Assembly: GCF_037975245.1 (NCBI RefSeq)
Contig: NC_092568.1
Location: 16,387,001-16,451,000 of the forward strand
Direction: 5' to 3'
DNA length: 64,000 nucleotides
DNA from: Apostichopus japonicus
Taxonomy: Eukaryota; Echinodermata; Holothuroidea; Aspidochirotida; Stichopodidae
The position numbers were made by a program, and so were the translations under genes. This document shows, in pieces, positions 1-20,041 of this stretch. The notes under the pieces are model-generated. The model worked only from the letters and a program-made list of their open reading frames with translations, searched no databases and had not been told where the DNA came from. Numbering within the stretch: the stretch's first letter is position 1; each line of letters opens with the position of its first letter.

Positions 1-1831
1 TTTTCATCGTTGGTATATTGTAAACCTGTATCATTCTATGCTTTGAATAACAGAATTCTTTGAAATTTCAATGTGGTATTTGAATTAGTAAGTTACCACA
101 GAAAAGGTGAATATAAAACCATAGGAATGGTAGAATAACCCCTGAAGGCACTATTGAAAATATGACTTTCATTGTCTTAGGTAACTTACCTAAAAGACAA
201 CAGATCAAGTTCTAATTTTTTTTTCTTAAAACAAAGTAAAAAAGTCATCACACATGATACAGAATGCATTGCTATAAATTGTTAAGCATATGTTATGTTA
301 AGCATATATTAAAGCATATATATATATGTTTTGCATATTAAAGCTATAAAAGCCTATGAGGTTTGCAAGCCAGTTAGAGAAAGGCAAGTATCAGTTTTTA
401 AAATGAAAATACTTTGATAACCAACGGAAGAATTATAGCACTGTCCAGTGGAAGTAAGGACTGGTCGCTGACATAGAGGCCTTACTTTTATTGAATGACT
501 CTTCAGATGAGCTCTTTGATGTGGCAAGTTGCATGAGGACAAGGACAAGTATGCAAATGATTGGTCAACAATGGCTTAGGTTTGTCTGGTCAAAATGTAT
601 TCATCTCCAAATGAAAAGAAAGCTTGATATCAGCTGCATTGTTCATATAAAAGTGAAAATGTCTCTAGTATACTCATTTAACCAAACCTTGTGGTGCCTC
701 AAGAAAAAAAAAAGTCAGAAAATTGTAAAGGTTGCCAAGAAAGTGACAAGAGAGTTTTACATACTGTATGCATCCTTTGGAAAATTAAGATAACTGTTCA
801 ACCTTACATTGTTTATGTATTCAAACCATTTATTTTTCTTGCAACCTTTACAATCATGTCAATGGAAGATACCTTGCATAACCCCACCTTCCACCCTACA
901 GTATAACTTTTTTTTACAAATAAAAGTGTTCCTAAAACACAGGTGAAAAACTGTTCTCAACATGTTAGAATATGGAGGAATGCATGAATGACTATGTAGG
1001 GAGATTCGGGGTTGCAACTTGTAAACAGGTACGTGTAAGAAGCATATGGACTATAAACAGAGTTAACAGGCAGAGCTTTACACAATTTAATGACTAATGT
1101 TGCTGTAGATACTTTGTAACTAGCATTGATTAAGCTCAGGTTGCATTCGTTTGAACATGCGAGTATTTCAGTTATTATCTCATCGCACCCATAGGGAGAA
1201 TGAGATACTGTAGTTCCTTTGCCAGTTGGGTCACATACAGCTATGTCAGTTGTCATACCAACAGTTGCCATGTTAATGGTTAAGCTACCTCTAGGGGGGG
1301 GGTCATTCATAGGTCCATGACTGAGGGAGGGGGTAAAATGTTTTCGTTTGTGTGTCCAAGTTTGTGTCAATCTGGACCGAATTCCTTCGAACTTGGTGGG
1401 AAAGTACCCCAGGGTGAACCCTTGTGTCGCACAGACACAGATCAGAGGTTATAATTAGCTGATGTTTATTCATAAATAAAACTAGAATTGAGAAAAGACT
1501 TGTAAAATGGTCAATCTGTGATGGATTTTGATGGGAGTTGCATCTATTTTCATGATTTGTAATGCCTGTTAGAGTGATTAGGACAATGGTGTCTGTAGAC
1601 CTTTAAAATCTACGATACCCAGTCTTATGACTGAAAGCACTTTTAAACAAAAGATTCTTTGTTTTATGTTTCCATTCCATCTTTGCACAAAGTGGTTCAC
1701 TTTTATCCTTTGTTTGAATGCCAAATGTATATTTGAAGATTGTTTTAATCTATAGCTTAAAGTCTGTAAGATATGTTCATTGCTGAGAATGCATTAAAAT
1801 ATACCAAAGATGGAATATACAATAATTATAT
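1..1831. other. Intergenic, downstream of DNPH1
   Basis: No gene is recognised here. The stretch is AT-rich, with short unsupported open frames on both strands. Positions 71-261 are a diverged copy of 1863-2054, which lies in the DNPH1 3' untranslated region. An open frame of about 100 codons at 491-793 resembles nothing I recognise and ends in a lysine-rich A-tract, so I do not call it. Confidence 0.6.
71..261. repeat. Direct duplicate of DNPH1 3'UTR segment (copy A)
   Basis: This segment matches 1863-2054 almost base for base. It begins at ATGTGGTATTTGAATTA and ends near GATACA. It includes the odd palindrome TTAGGTAACTTACCTAA, centred near 186. The copies diverge abruptly on both sides, and the differences are scattered substitutions and small indels, so the event is not brand new. 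The other copy lies just below the DNPH1 stop codon. Confidence 0.85.
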
Positions 1832-1837
1832 TTTATT
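1832..1837 (-). terminator. Poly(A) signal AATAAA, likely DNPH1
   Basis: TTTATT on the plus strand reads AATAAA on the minus strand, about 250 bases beyond the DNPH1 stop codon. It is the first canonical signal I see downstream of that gene, giving a plausible 3' untranslated region of 1832-2085. Use in vivo is inferred. Confidence 0.45.
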
Positions 1838-1862
1838 ATTGATTTTGTGTCAATAAATAAAT

Positions 1863-2054
1863 ATGTGGTATTTGAATTAATAAGTTACCACGGAAAAGGT
1901 GAATATAAAACCATAAGAAGTGGAAGAATAACCCCTGAAGGCACGATTGAAAATATGACTTTCATTGTCCTAGGTAACTTACCTAAAAGACAACAGATCT
2001 AGTTCTAAGTTTTTTTCTTAAAACAAAGTACAAAAGTCATAACACACGATACAC
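1863..2054. repeat. Direct duplicate in DNPH1 3'UTR (copy B)
   Basis: Partner of the 71-261 copy. It lies between the DNPH1 stop codon at 2086 and the candidate poly(A) signal, so it would be transcribed as 3' untranslated sequence. The palindrome TTAGGTAACTTACCTAA is intact in this copy as well. Confidence 0.85.
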
Positions 2055-2085
2055 TATTCAACAATGAAATTCTAGCAGACAATGT

Positions 2086-5000
2086 TTAGCTCTCTAAGAA
2101 TTCCTTTAGAAGCTGTGGCACATCTTTCTCTGCATAGTCCTTCACAAGAAAGGTCTTGCCATTATCGGCCCCTCGGATCATTGCTGATAATGCTGCAGAG
2201 AGGGACAAAGATTAATGAATAATTACATCTAGTTGAAAAACTTAAAAAGAGGTTTTTTTATTTGTAGCAATGCAGTAGAAAAGTCAGCTTTTACAGTGAC
2301 TGTCAAGTTAGTAATATGCCACTTAAACCAGTAATTCTTTGTAATAGCCGATATACAATGGAATTTCTGTTCAAGCAAGTACATAAGTGTTCACACACAC
2401 AGTGTCACAGGGTCTAAAACTTTCCAATCAAGCTTGGACTTAGACCTGTCAATTGTTTGATCCAATGAGAAACAGACGCATAGGCAAGGGGGGGGGGGGC
2501 AAAGGGGCGACTGCCCCCCCTTGAGCATCCTTTTTTTGTTCGTTTTTTATGATATCGCTAGTAATTTCAAATAGATAATGCTTATAGATGCAACTTGCAA
2601 GGCCTGGGAAGTGCCATTTACAGCGATATGGGAGGCATTTACGGCCAAAATTTCCAATGCCGAATCTACGGCTCTGATAATTTGCCTACAGATTCGCCCC
2701 TCCCTTGGCAAATTCCTCGCTCCGCGCCTGATGAGAAAAACACAATGTTGTGAACAAAACTAAATGAAAGCATTGAGAATGACTCTCAAGGGAGATGGGA
2801 CAGCATTTTGAGCATTTTTCTTCTTTTGCAAGCAAACTCGGATGTGATAACATATCACCCAATATAAATGTGTGACTACTGTGATAAAATTCAGCTATTA
2901 GTGGGCTGTAGTATCAGAGAGACTAAATTATAGAAATGTACACAAATTTTCACTTAGGATTCTTACAATCTTCTTCATATATAAGTGATGTTGTACTAGC
3001 TTGAGCAAGGTATTTGCCCAACCCCACTCAAGCTTGCAGTTGTCAAACTCTGATAAGAAATGCAGCAATTGTTGAGTCTTTCTTTTATACTGCATGAACA
3101 GGAGGAATAAATTATACATATAATGGTTCCCCATCCGAGTTCTTTATAGCTATTCCCAGCAGACCTCTGAGGTTTCTGCTCTCAAGAAGTTTGAGATTGC
3201 ACTGCTTTTATCCATACTAGAGGAGAACTCAGGAGATGACAGGTAGCCACTGCACATCTTTTATCAATCTGGAGGATGGTCAACGATATTCTATAAATAG
3301 CACTTCACTCTTATTAAACTGAAATATAAGGATCGTGCAAGGGTAGGTGACAGTCATCCATTGTATTGGTATATAAATTATTGATGATACAGAAATCAAG
3401 AGAATGTGGATTCCCGTTTTCTGTTTTCCCCTTCTGAATTTGTCAAAGGCAGGTAATTGCTTACAGAAATACACACCAATCAACAGCAACAGTTTTGCAT
3501 GTTTAAGAAATACACACAAGTTTTGAAATTACACAGCCAGTTGTCTAAAGAGCCTCACTTTGAAGGACATGTTTGCTCTGTCTTTTCCATGTTCCATTTC
3601 TGAATGCGATAATACAACTTCTCAATACAATGGACAATTAAAGAAACTCACACTTTCCTTCAGTTGGACGGTAAAGGCAAAGGATCTTTTTGTTCATTGC
3701 TACCGCTCTGCCAATCTCATAGCCAACTCCTAAGGACGTTTGTGTCACCTCTGCGACAACAACTGCAAGATATGATAAAGACAACATTTACCGACAAGTA
3801 GAGTCAGAGAGTGAAAAACCGCTTAGGCTAACGTTGAAAATCAGCAGTATGGACTCCAAATTTCAACATGTTAAATTATATATTATTCAAAGTTTGCAAA
3901 GAACTCTTCAGGAGGTTTTGACCATCAAAACTTTTCCCAGACATTGAGATATGTTGAATTAGATTTAAAATTTTACAGAGGGCAAGTAAATTGAGGGTGA
4001 CGGTAGAACGTTTCTTGCAGTTTAAGCACGAGTAACCATTATTTAGTTTCCTACCATATTTGGGGGTAACACAGCTGTAAATATGCTAACAATGATACAT
4101 GTCAACTGTGTTGAATGTAATGTCTACTTGATTCTAAATTCTGATCCTTAAATTTATCGCCAAACATGTGAACAATAAAAGTGTTAACACCATTGAGTGC
4201 AGTGACTACAGATACTGATTCTGTGGGTACTATGGCTTTCTATCCAATACAACTACTAAACATGACAAATATCCATTGTACCATTCATTTTTACTGGAAT
4301 ATCTTACTTAATGACCTAAGCATCAACTCTGTTTGCAGACTAACCATGAACTGAACATATGTTGACCCGCTAACCTGTCTGGCACCAAAATAGCTTAAGA
4401 TAACAAAAATTCCAACTGAAAAAGCGGGAGATTAGGAAAGAAAATAGGGAGAATTTGGCAAAAACTTCCAACTAAAGCAAGATAGCGATATAGTAAGAAA
4501 CATATATAGAACTCACTTCACATCTGTAATAATATAGGCTAATTTAGCACTGCAGAACACAATGGCATAGGCCTAAGCATTTTATTCCACTATTTTTATG
4601 AAAAAGAAAGTGGAATTTCTCCAAGTTCCTAACCCAGGTAAAAGCATACTTGCTGCCCATTTCACTTCAACATTTCGATACTGCTGTGATATGAGCCGGT
4701 GAAAATAGGAGAGCACAAGATTGCCTGTAACACTGGGTATCTCCCGGTAAAATAGGGAAAAATGGCAGGTCTACATTCTGATCTTTGAAACTTGGTCTTT
4801 TCAAATCATCCTTTTGTATTTTTGTCTAAACTTCCCTTTAACAACCAGCTTTGTTTGGCATACTATACTTCATATGGATTAGAGTTTCAATCAAGGACAA
4901 TGATATACTGTACCAATAACACAAATACAGTGAGAAAAGTCACTGTTTACATCTCGATCACAAGGATTAGTAACAATATTGGGGTGTTACTAAAACGAAT

Positions 5001-6820
5001 GACAATTGCGTTACACATAACGAATGACAATATGTTGTACACACTAAAAAAAAGCGTTGACTAAAACGAATGACAGTAATGACAGCACAGACATTTGCTT
5101 CAACCGGATATCACTGTTCAAACTTCGTGGGTATCTAGATCTAGTAAAGTACGGACAAGATAAAAACGCACCTTATAGTAAGCGAAATGGTAAGTCTGAT
5201 TTTAAAAAGTAAATTTAACTTTATTTTTTCCGATATTAATTGTTTGAAACTAACAATACTATATTATCTTGAAATGGCTTCAGTTATTTTTTTATATTAT
5301 TCTACAGAGGTAAAAAGCACAGCACTCAAGCGCAATCTCACACAAAAACTTTCCCTGATGTGGTTTCTATCCGTAAATTACACCAAAACCCTGCAACCAC
5401 GTGATGCGATTTTCCTCAAATCATTTTTGCGCAGAAACCAATAACCGCATTTACTCCACTCCGTTAATCATTCATTCTCTTCTCAACACTGTCCTTCGTT
5501 GTCATTCGTTGTCATTCGATGTCATTCGCTGTCATTCGCAAATGATAATTAATCCTGTACAAAGTCAATTGTCATGCGGTCATTCGCTGTCATTCGTTTT
5601 AGTTTGTCCCCAATATTGCACCCTCAGTTTAATATAAACATGCATTTCTCACATGTAAACAACATTATAAGGAGTTTTGATGATCCTTTCCCCCTAGTCT
5701 GTGAAAAGTACTACTATGAAAAGACAATCTACTCTGCAGGCTATCCATCTCTCTAGATCTGAAAGAGTCTAAATATGAACAACCTAACCTCCCCTCACAC
5801 CCTCCCCTCCCCCCCCTGTCCCTGTCCTGCAGTTCCTTCTACCTACCATCAGATTCTTGCAGCCAATCGCAGTCTCTGTCATGAATGTGTTTTTCAGAAG
5901 GGTTCTCTGAAAAGATATCAGAAGAGTTCATTATTGTCACAGGTAGGAGCTGAATATGTATTTTAGATCCTCCTGCAAGCAGGAACTCGCGAAGAAGGCT
6001 CATCGAAGCGGCAAGCTGATCAAAGTCAGTCTCTTACATTCATCATTATAAATTGTCAATTATCAACAACTCTGTAACTGTATGACATACATTAACCTTG
6101 GAGTGACTCGAACCAGGGACCTTATGATTGGAAGGAACCGGCGTTAACCACTGAGCTAATACTCCATTTAGAGAGCTAACACTCCACAATAGAGAAGGTT
6201 AACTCCCTGATTATTGCCTGTTGAGCAATATCAGACTAAATATCTGATTATTATGAAACCACATAGTGCTGCAATCAAGATTCCAAGTGGCTTTGAACTA
6301 TTCTGGAACTAGTAATGATCATACTCAGCACTCACTCTATGAGTTTGCTTTGGATTTAAACCAAGCTCTGATTATGGAGAAATTGGAACCAGATTATATA
6401 GGCCTACTGTAGTTATCAATAATATAGAAATGTGGCTCAATAATATCATGTACAGACTTAAAGTATGACTTTAGGCAGAATTTTTAGTCTTAATATGATA
6501 TAGTGTAAGAAACAAAAAAGAGCCAAAAAATGAGTGCTGGTAAAGTTTCTATAGATATTGAGGTTTTCAAGATATTCACCTTTAAAATATTCATAAAATA
6601 TGGAATACCAGACTTTAGTTTTAAGGCACATATAGGTAAGTAATAATGGATGGGATTGCTTCTCCTTTTAAAATGAAGCACTTGACAAACCTTTAAAACT
6701 GAGGTCCCCAACATGTTCAGTAAGGACCTTTCCATAGGTCTTTAGCTGATTTATGATTCTCATGTAAAGGTCTGCATCTTGACGACCTCCACGGATACTT
6801 CCACAAAAGTAGATCTTCAT
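2086..6820 (-). CDS. DNPH1: 2'-deoxynucleoside 5'-phosphate N-hydrolase 1
   Basis: Coding exons in transcript order are 6691-6820, 5847-5906, 3652-3762 and 2086-2192, phases matching throughout, giving 135 aa. The enzyme family (DNPH1/RCL) cleaves the N-glycosidic bond of 2'-deoxynucleoside 5'-monophosphates and sanitises nucleotide pools. The start MKIYFCGSIRGGR carries the family Tyr (residue 4) and the phosphate-binding GSIRGG motif. KVLTEHV follows, then HDRDCDWLQESD with the expected active-site Asp near residue 55, VVVAEVTQTSLGVGYE with the catalytic Glu at residue 79, and LSAMIRG near the C-terminus. Length is close to the family core; mammalian proteins have longer tails. The start is the first ATG after a splice acceptor at 6838-6840, so a noncoding 5' exon is likely upstream. 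It is head-to-head with MAD2L1BP. Exon 2 is only 60 bases and was found by matching the gap in the protein. Confidence 0.9.
2473..2730. mobile_element. hAT-type MITE with perfect 8-bp target duplication
   Basis: The element starts CAGACGCATAGGCAAGG and ends CTCCGCGCCTG. It is flanked on both sides by ATGAGAAA (2465-2472 and 2731-2738), an 8-bp duplication typical of hAT transposons. CAG..CTG termini also fit hAT. It has no coding capacity, and a G/C homopolymer tract sits near the left end. A second copy of the same family, in the opposite orientation, lies at 58281-58531. It sits in the last DNPH1 intron. Confidence 0.88.
2739..3651. other. DNPH1 intron 3, remainder
   Basis: Intronic sequence between the MITE and exon 3. 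Short open frames on the minus strand (2928-3134 and 3280-3519) show no recognisable motif and no conserved splice context, and I regard them as chance. Confidence 0.6.
4981..5611. mobile_element. Inverted-repeat MITE with CGAATGACA arrays
   Basis: The left end reads GGGGTGTTACTAAAACGAAT and the reverse complement of the right end reads GGGGACAAACTAAAACGAAT, followed by GACA in both. The flanks are AATATT on both sides (4975-4980 and 5612-5617), which may be a target duplication or part of the inverted repeat because AATATT is itself palindromic. Inside, the left arm repeats CGAATGACA and the right arm repeats its complement TGTCATTCG about every 10 bases around 5496-5600. There is no coding capacity. 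It lies in DNPH1 intron 2. The superfamily is not assigned. Confidence 0.72.
5965..6166 (-). mobile_element. tRNA-derived SINE
   Basis: On the minus strand, TAGCTCAGTGGTTAACG (6142-6158) matches a pol III A box and TGGTTCGAGTCA (B box; GGTTCGAGTCA at 6104-6114) follows at tRNA spacing. The flanking GGAGT and ACTCC could pair as an acceptor stem, and CTTCCAA resembles a glycine-tRNA anticodon loop. The rest of the clover-leaf is decayed. The tail carries the stem-loop TCCTGCAAGCAGGA plus CTTCTTCGCGAG, and is shared with a fragment at 53935-53968. It lies in DNPH1 intron 1, same strand as the gene. Confidence 0.72.
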
Positions 6821-7521
6821 CTTTAGAGTTTAACTTCCTGAATCTATTATAAAGTGAGATAGACCTGCATCATTGTGTGTTTCATGTAACCATGCTTGTG
6901 ATCGACTTTTGGAGCAAACAAAAATAAACTGCTGAGTCTAACCATCGCAACTTAGTACCTTATTGCTACTGCAGTAAAAAAAGTCCAATGGAATCATGCA
7001 TATTGGTCTATTACTACTGTAGTAGATACTATTACATTAGACTGGAAAAATTTCTTGCTACCAAATTATGGAAAGTTGTTGTATATCATACACGGAGTCT
7101 CATTCTCTTTACCCTTTCAGATCATTAATGATTAATAATTATTAGAAACAAAACGATTAAATCTCAATAGGGCTATGAATATGAAAATCCTGACTTAGGC
7201 TAGTAGTACATATCGAGCAATTGTAATGACTACCTCCCATGCCCTAGATAAGCTAGACCAGCTAGTATAGCCTAGCCTAGGCGCCAAGTCTGACCATGGA
7301 GGTAAAACAGACTTTACCTCCATGGTCTGACAAAGCTGATGTTAATTTGTAATCAGTGGAGCAGGCGAAGTAGTAGTAGAGCGAAGTAGTAGAGAAGATA
7401 CTATTACTAGTAATACGCTAGTGTAAATGACTGTGACTGTGAAGTGTGAGGACTGCCACTGAAGCATCATGAAAATATGTCTTCATTTTAGATACTGAAA
7501 GATAAAATGCTGAGAACTTAC
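6821..7521. other. 5' flank / first intron of DNPH1
   Basis: If the 5' exon at 7522 is real, this is intron sequence plus 17 bases of 5' untranslated sequence (6821-6837). The acceptor TTCAG is at 6838-6842. A 15-bp-stem hairpin lies at 7292-7327. No coding exon is seen. Confidence 0.5.
7292..7327. repeat. 15-bp perfect inverted repeat (hairpin)
   Basis: GACCATGGAGGTAAA at 7292-7306 is followed by a 6-base loop and its exact complement at 7313-7327. It lies between DNPH1 and MAD2L1BP. It has no T-run and no known motif, and its role is unknown. Confidence 0.9.
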
Positions 7522-7600
7522 ACTTTGTAAAACCATGTACATCAAGTTGCATCAGCAAATCGTCAAGATTGTTTTTCATACGAAACCCTTAATACCCAAA
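7522..7600 (-). other. DNPH1: Candidate 5' untranslated exon of DNPH1 with a 19-codon uORF
   Basis: A consensus donor GTAAGT is read on the minus strand at 7516-7521. An ATG at 7577-7579 opens MKNNLDDLLMQLDVHGFTK and leaves one base (T) before the donor. Spliced to the acceptor before 6837, the next bases GA give TGA, so this upstream frame would stop exactly at the exon junction. The upper exon boundary is approximate. The exon is inferred, and it could instead be the first coding exon of something else. Confidence 0.4.
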
Positions 7601-7690
7601 ACAATAACAGTTGGCTACACACTTCGAAGTTAATAATTATCTCGCGCGCTTTGTCGTAGAGCGCTCTTCAGTATACTTCCGGTGATAAAA
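7600..7690. promoter_or_regulatory. Bidirectional promoter, DNPH1 / MAD2L1BP
   Basis: About 110 bases separate the candidate DNPH1 upstream ATG from the MAD2L1BP ATG. The interval has the CpG cluster CTCGCGCGC near 7642 and an ETS/GABP-type site ACTTCCGG at 7675-7682. It has no TATA box. These are the usual marks of housekeeping divergent promoters. Transcription starts are not known. Confidence 0.5.
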
Positions 7691-17413
<9,723 letters not shown>

Positions 17414-20041
17414 ATACACAATATTGATGATGATAATGAAAATGTTGATGTGTGATGAATTTAAGGTGTACATTTAAATAGAATTTTAACTTACTAGAAT
17501 CTAGTTGAACTATTTACAGTACTATTCAAGATAATGAGATTTTTATATATTCAGGTTTAGACATGTTTTGTTCCATCTTATTACCTAGATTGTATTTCGT
17601 TGGCTTTGTAAGTCAATGACATACAGGAGTCTGAATTGCAAGTACAGTATTATTTTACAGGATTTCATTTTGGAAGTCAAAACTCATGTAAATTAATGTT
17701 AACATCCAAAAATATTTGTACAAACTAAAGAAAAATGTTCATGTGTGAAAATTTTGTTTCATTTTATTTGAGAAGCATAAAATCTATGACCACTACCTGA
17801 AATATAATCTATGAACACTACCTAAAACATATACTGTGAGTAACAGTATACTGCGTATGTCAAATGTCAGGAACACACACAAAAATGTATCATTGTATTT
17901 ACTACTGGGGTTGAGGTGATCCAGTTCTGTGTGTGAATCTGTTTGAATGTGGTACGGGCGGAGGGGGTGGGGGGATGGGGAGGAAGGGGGTGGGGAGGAG
18001 GATGAGGGTAGGATTGTGGTTTAGATTTGTGGATTATGATGTCTTACTGTGGTTGCAATGTAATTCGAAATACAAATTGGAGATTGGGTTCGTATTTTAC
18101 CATTTTTGTAGATTTCGGTCCAACTCATTTGATAGTTGGACCAAGATATTCTGACTCCTATACTTAAGTTTCTTTACAATATCCGAACTGTTTCTCCAAT
18201 CTTAGAATCGCTTTTATGAAAATGTAAAAAGAATTAAGTAACCACCCACCCACCCACTAAGTTTTCTCTCCACATACCTTCTTAGAAAGTGTTTGTAAAT
18301 TGGGGAGGGGGGGGGGGGAGGAGGAGGGGGATGCAAAAGATTGATGCAGTGTAATTTAATAAACTTGTTTTAGTGATTGCACCTAACTTGATTCAAAGAC
18401 TGCCTTTACAAGTCTCTGCCACATTGCATACCTCGGAAGCTCTACGATTCTCACAAATTTATGAATACCATGTAATTAATTATCTCCAAATCAGTCAAAG
18501 AAATGAGTTGTCAGCTTTTCAAGCATTGCCTGTTACTTTCTTACATATATCAGTTTTTTTTTTATGTTTCGATTTACTCGTTAACAGAGTGTGTGGACAC
18601 ACTGACGAGGATGGGTAGCTATGGATACTATACGCTGGAGAGGGTGGCTAAATATGGATACCAAATTACTGATTCCGTAGTTGTTATTACTGGTTAGTCA
18701 GAAATTCCAGAATGGTACCATTTTTTAAGGCTACCATAACATCTTGTTTTCTAGAAGTGCAGAGCTTTCACAGTGTGTCAGGGAGTATCACAATGTGGTT
18801 TTAATGTAAAACTGTGATACGTGTTCTGCAATTTTTTTCTGTTCCATTCGACATACTCTCAACTGGGACATCTTTCAGTGGTCATGTTAAAGTCAAGTAT
18901 ATCAAAAATTATCTCAGGGGTTGTTTTCTATGGCCCAGCGTGGTTGGTAGAATTGATCTTTTCAAATTGAATGCTCTGGCACCTTATACTTATTACAATG
19001 GCAAAACAGATTTTATATGGCAATTTTACCTAGTATGAAAATGAAATGAAAGTGATGTAAAAATCAGTATATAGCACTTGTTTGCTGGAGAAAGGATATC
19101 AAGATATGTCCATGGATTTGGTCGAGTTGCTTTCTTCATCGAGAAAGTTTAGATATTTCTCGTGAGCTTAAGAATATTCTATACCTCAATAGTATTTTAT
19201 AATACAGAGAGTGTGTGAGCGATTGTGTGGGGGCTTCAGTTGTATGGTATACAAATTCAGCCAGGAGTCAGGACCCAAAATGCTAAATCATGTTATATAT
19301 GGTTTCTGGAATAATATCCATAAATAATTAAGCTTCAGCCTCAGATATTTTTTTCTCTGTTTTAGCTTTCATAAATTGCAGAATCCAAACCATGTAACAC
19401 AATTTGACTCTTGTTACATGAATATTCAATTCCACATAGCAACCATTTTGCAGTGATATGCCTGCAAGGATAGTATTCTTCACATGATGTCATTGAACAG
19501 AATACCAAGAAACAATTTCCAAAGCCCAATTATTTATATTTTTCTTTAAAAAAAAGGAGGCAACTTTCAGTTTAATATGCCACTATTAAACTAAATTTCT
19601 GTGCAGACTCCAAAATCTATGTTGTAATAGATGCTGTGTAATTACTGACTGTGGATGAGTTTTATTACCATAGCAACAATCCTATCAGCCCGGTTCATTT
19701 GTTCATCTTTCTTCATAACTTTTCTGTGTGTGAACTTACAATTGATCATTTGAGTCTTGGCATTGCACTGAACTTTGCAGACTTATTGTTTATGTTGCTA
19801 GTACAAATGAACAATTTATGTGAAAGATTTCTTTTATTATCAAATGTTCATGTCATATCATATATTATATATACTAGATCTTCCTTTTTTGATAATAAAA
19901 TATGTAGAAATTTTTTATAAAATTGATTTCATTATTGTACATGTTTCCTTTACTTTAAAGTTTTTATACTTCCTATGTATGGGATTACAGAAATTAATAG
20001 CTGTTACATTTGTTGTACAGAATAAATGAATTTTCCTTTCT
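17414..20041. other. MAD2L1BP 3' region and intergenic sequence
   Basis: After the stop codon there are AATAAA signals at 18358-18363 and 20021-20026 that could end the transcript. Two G-rich tracts (17950-18010 and 18300-18330) and several unsupported short open frames are present. No further gene is recognised. Confidence 0.5.

Noticed and set aside
491-793. Plus-strand 100-codon open frame (possible transposase fragment)
   Set aside because: There are no recognisable motifs. The lysine-rich end comes from an A-tract and no splice context supports it.
6095-6175. Functional tRNA gene (glycine-like)
   Set aside because: The A and B boxes are present, but the anticodon stem is mismatched and a SINE-type tail follows, so it is a SINE head.
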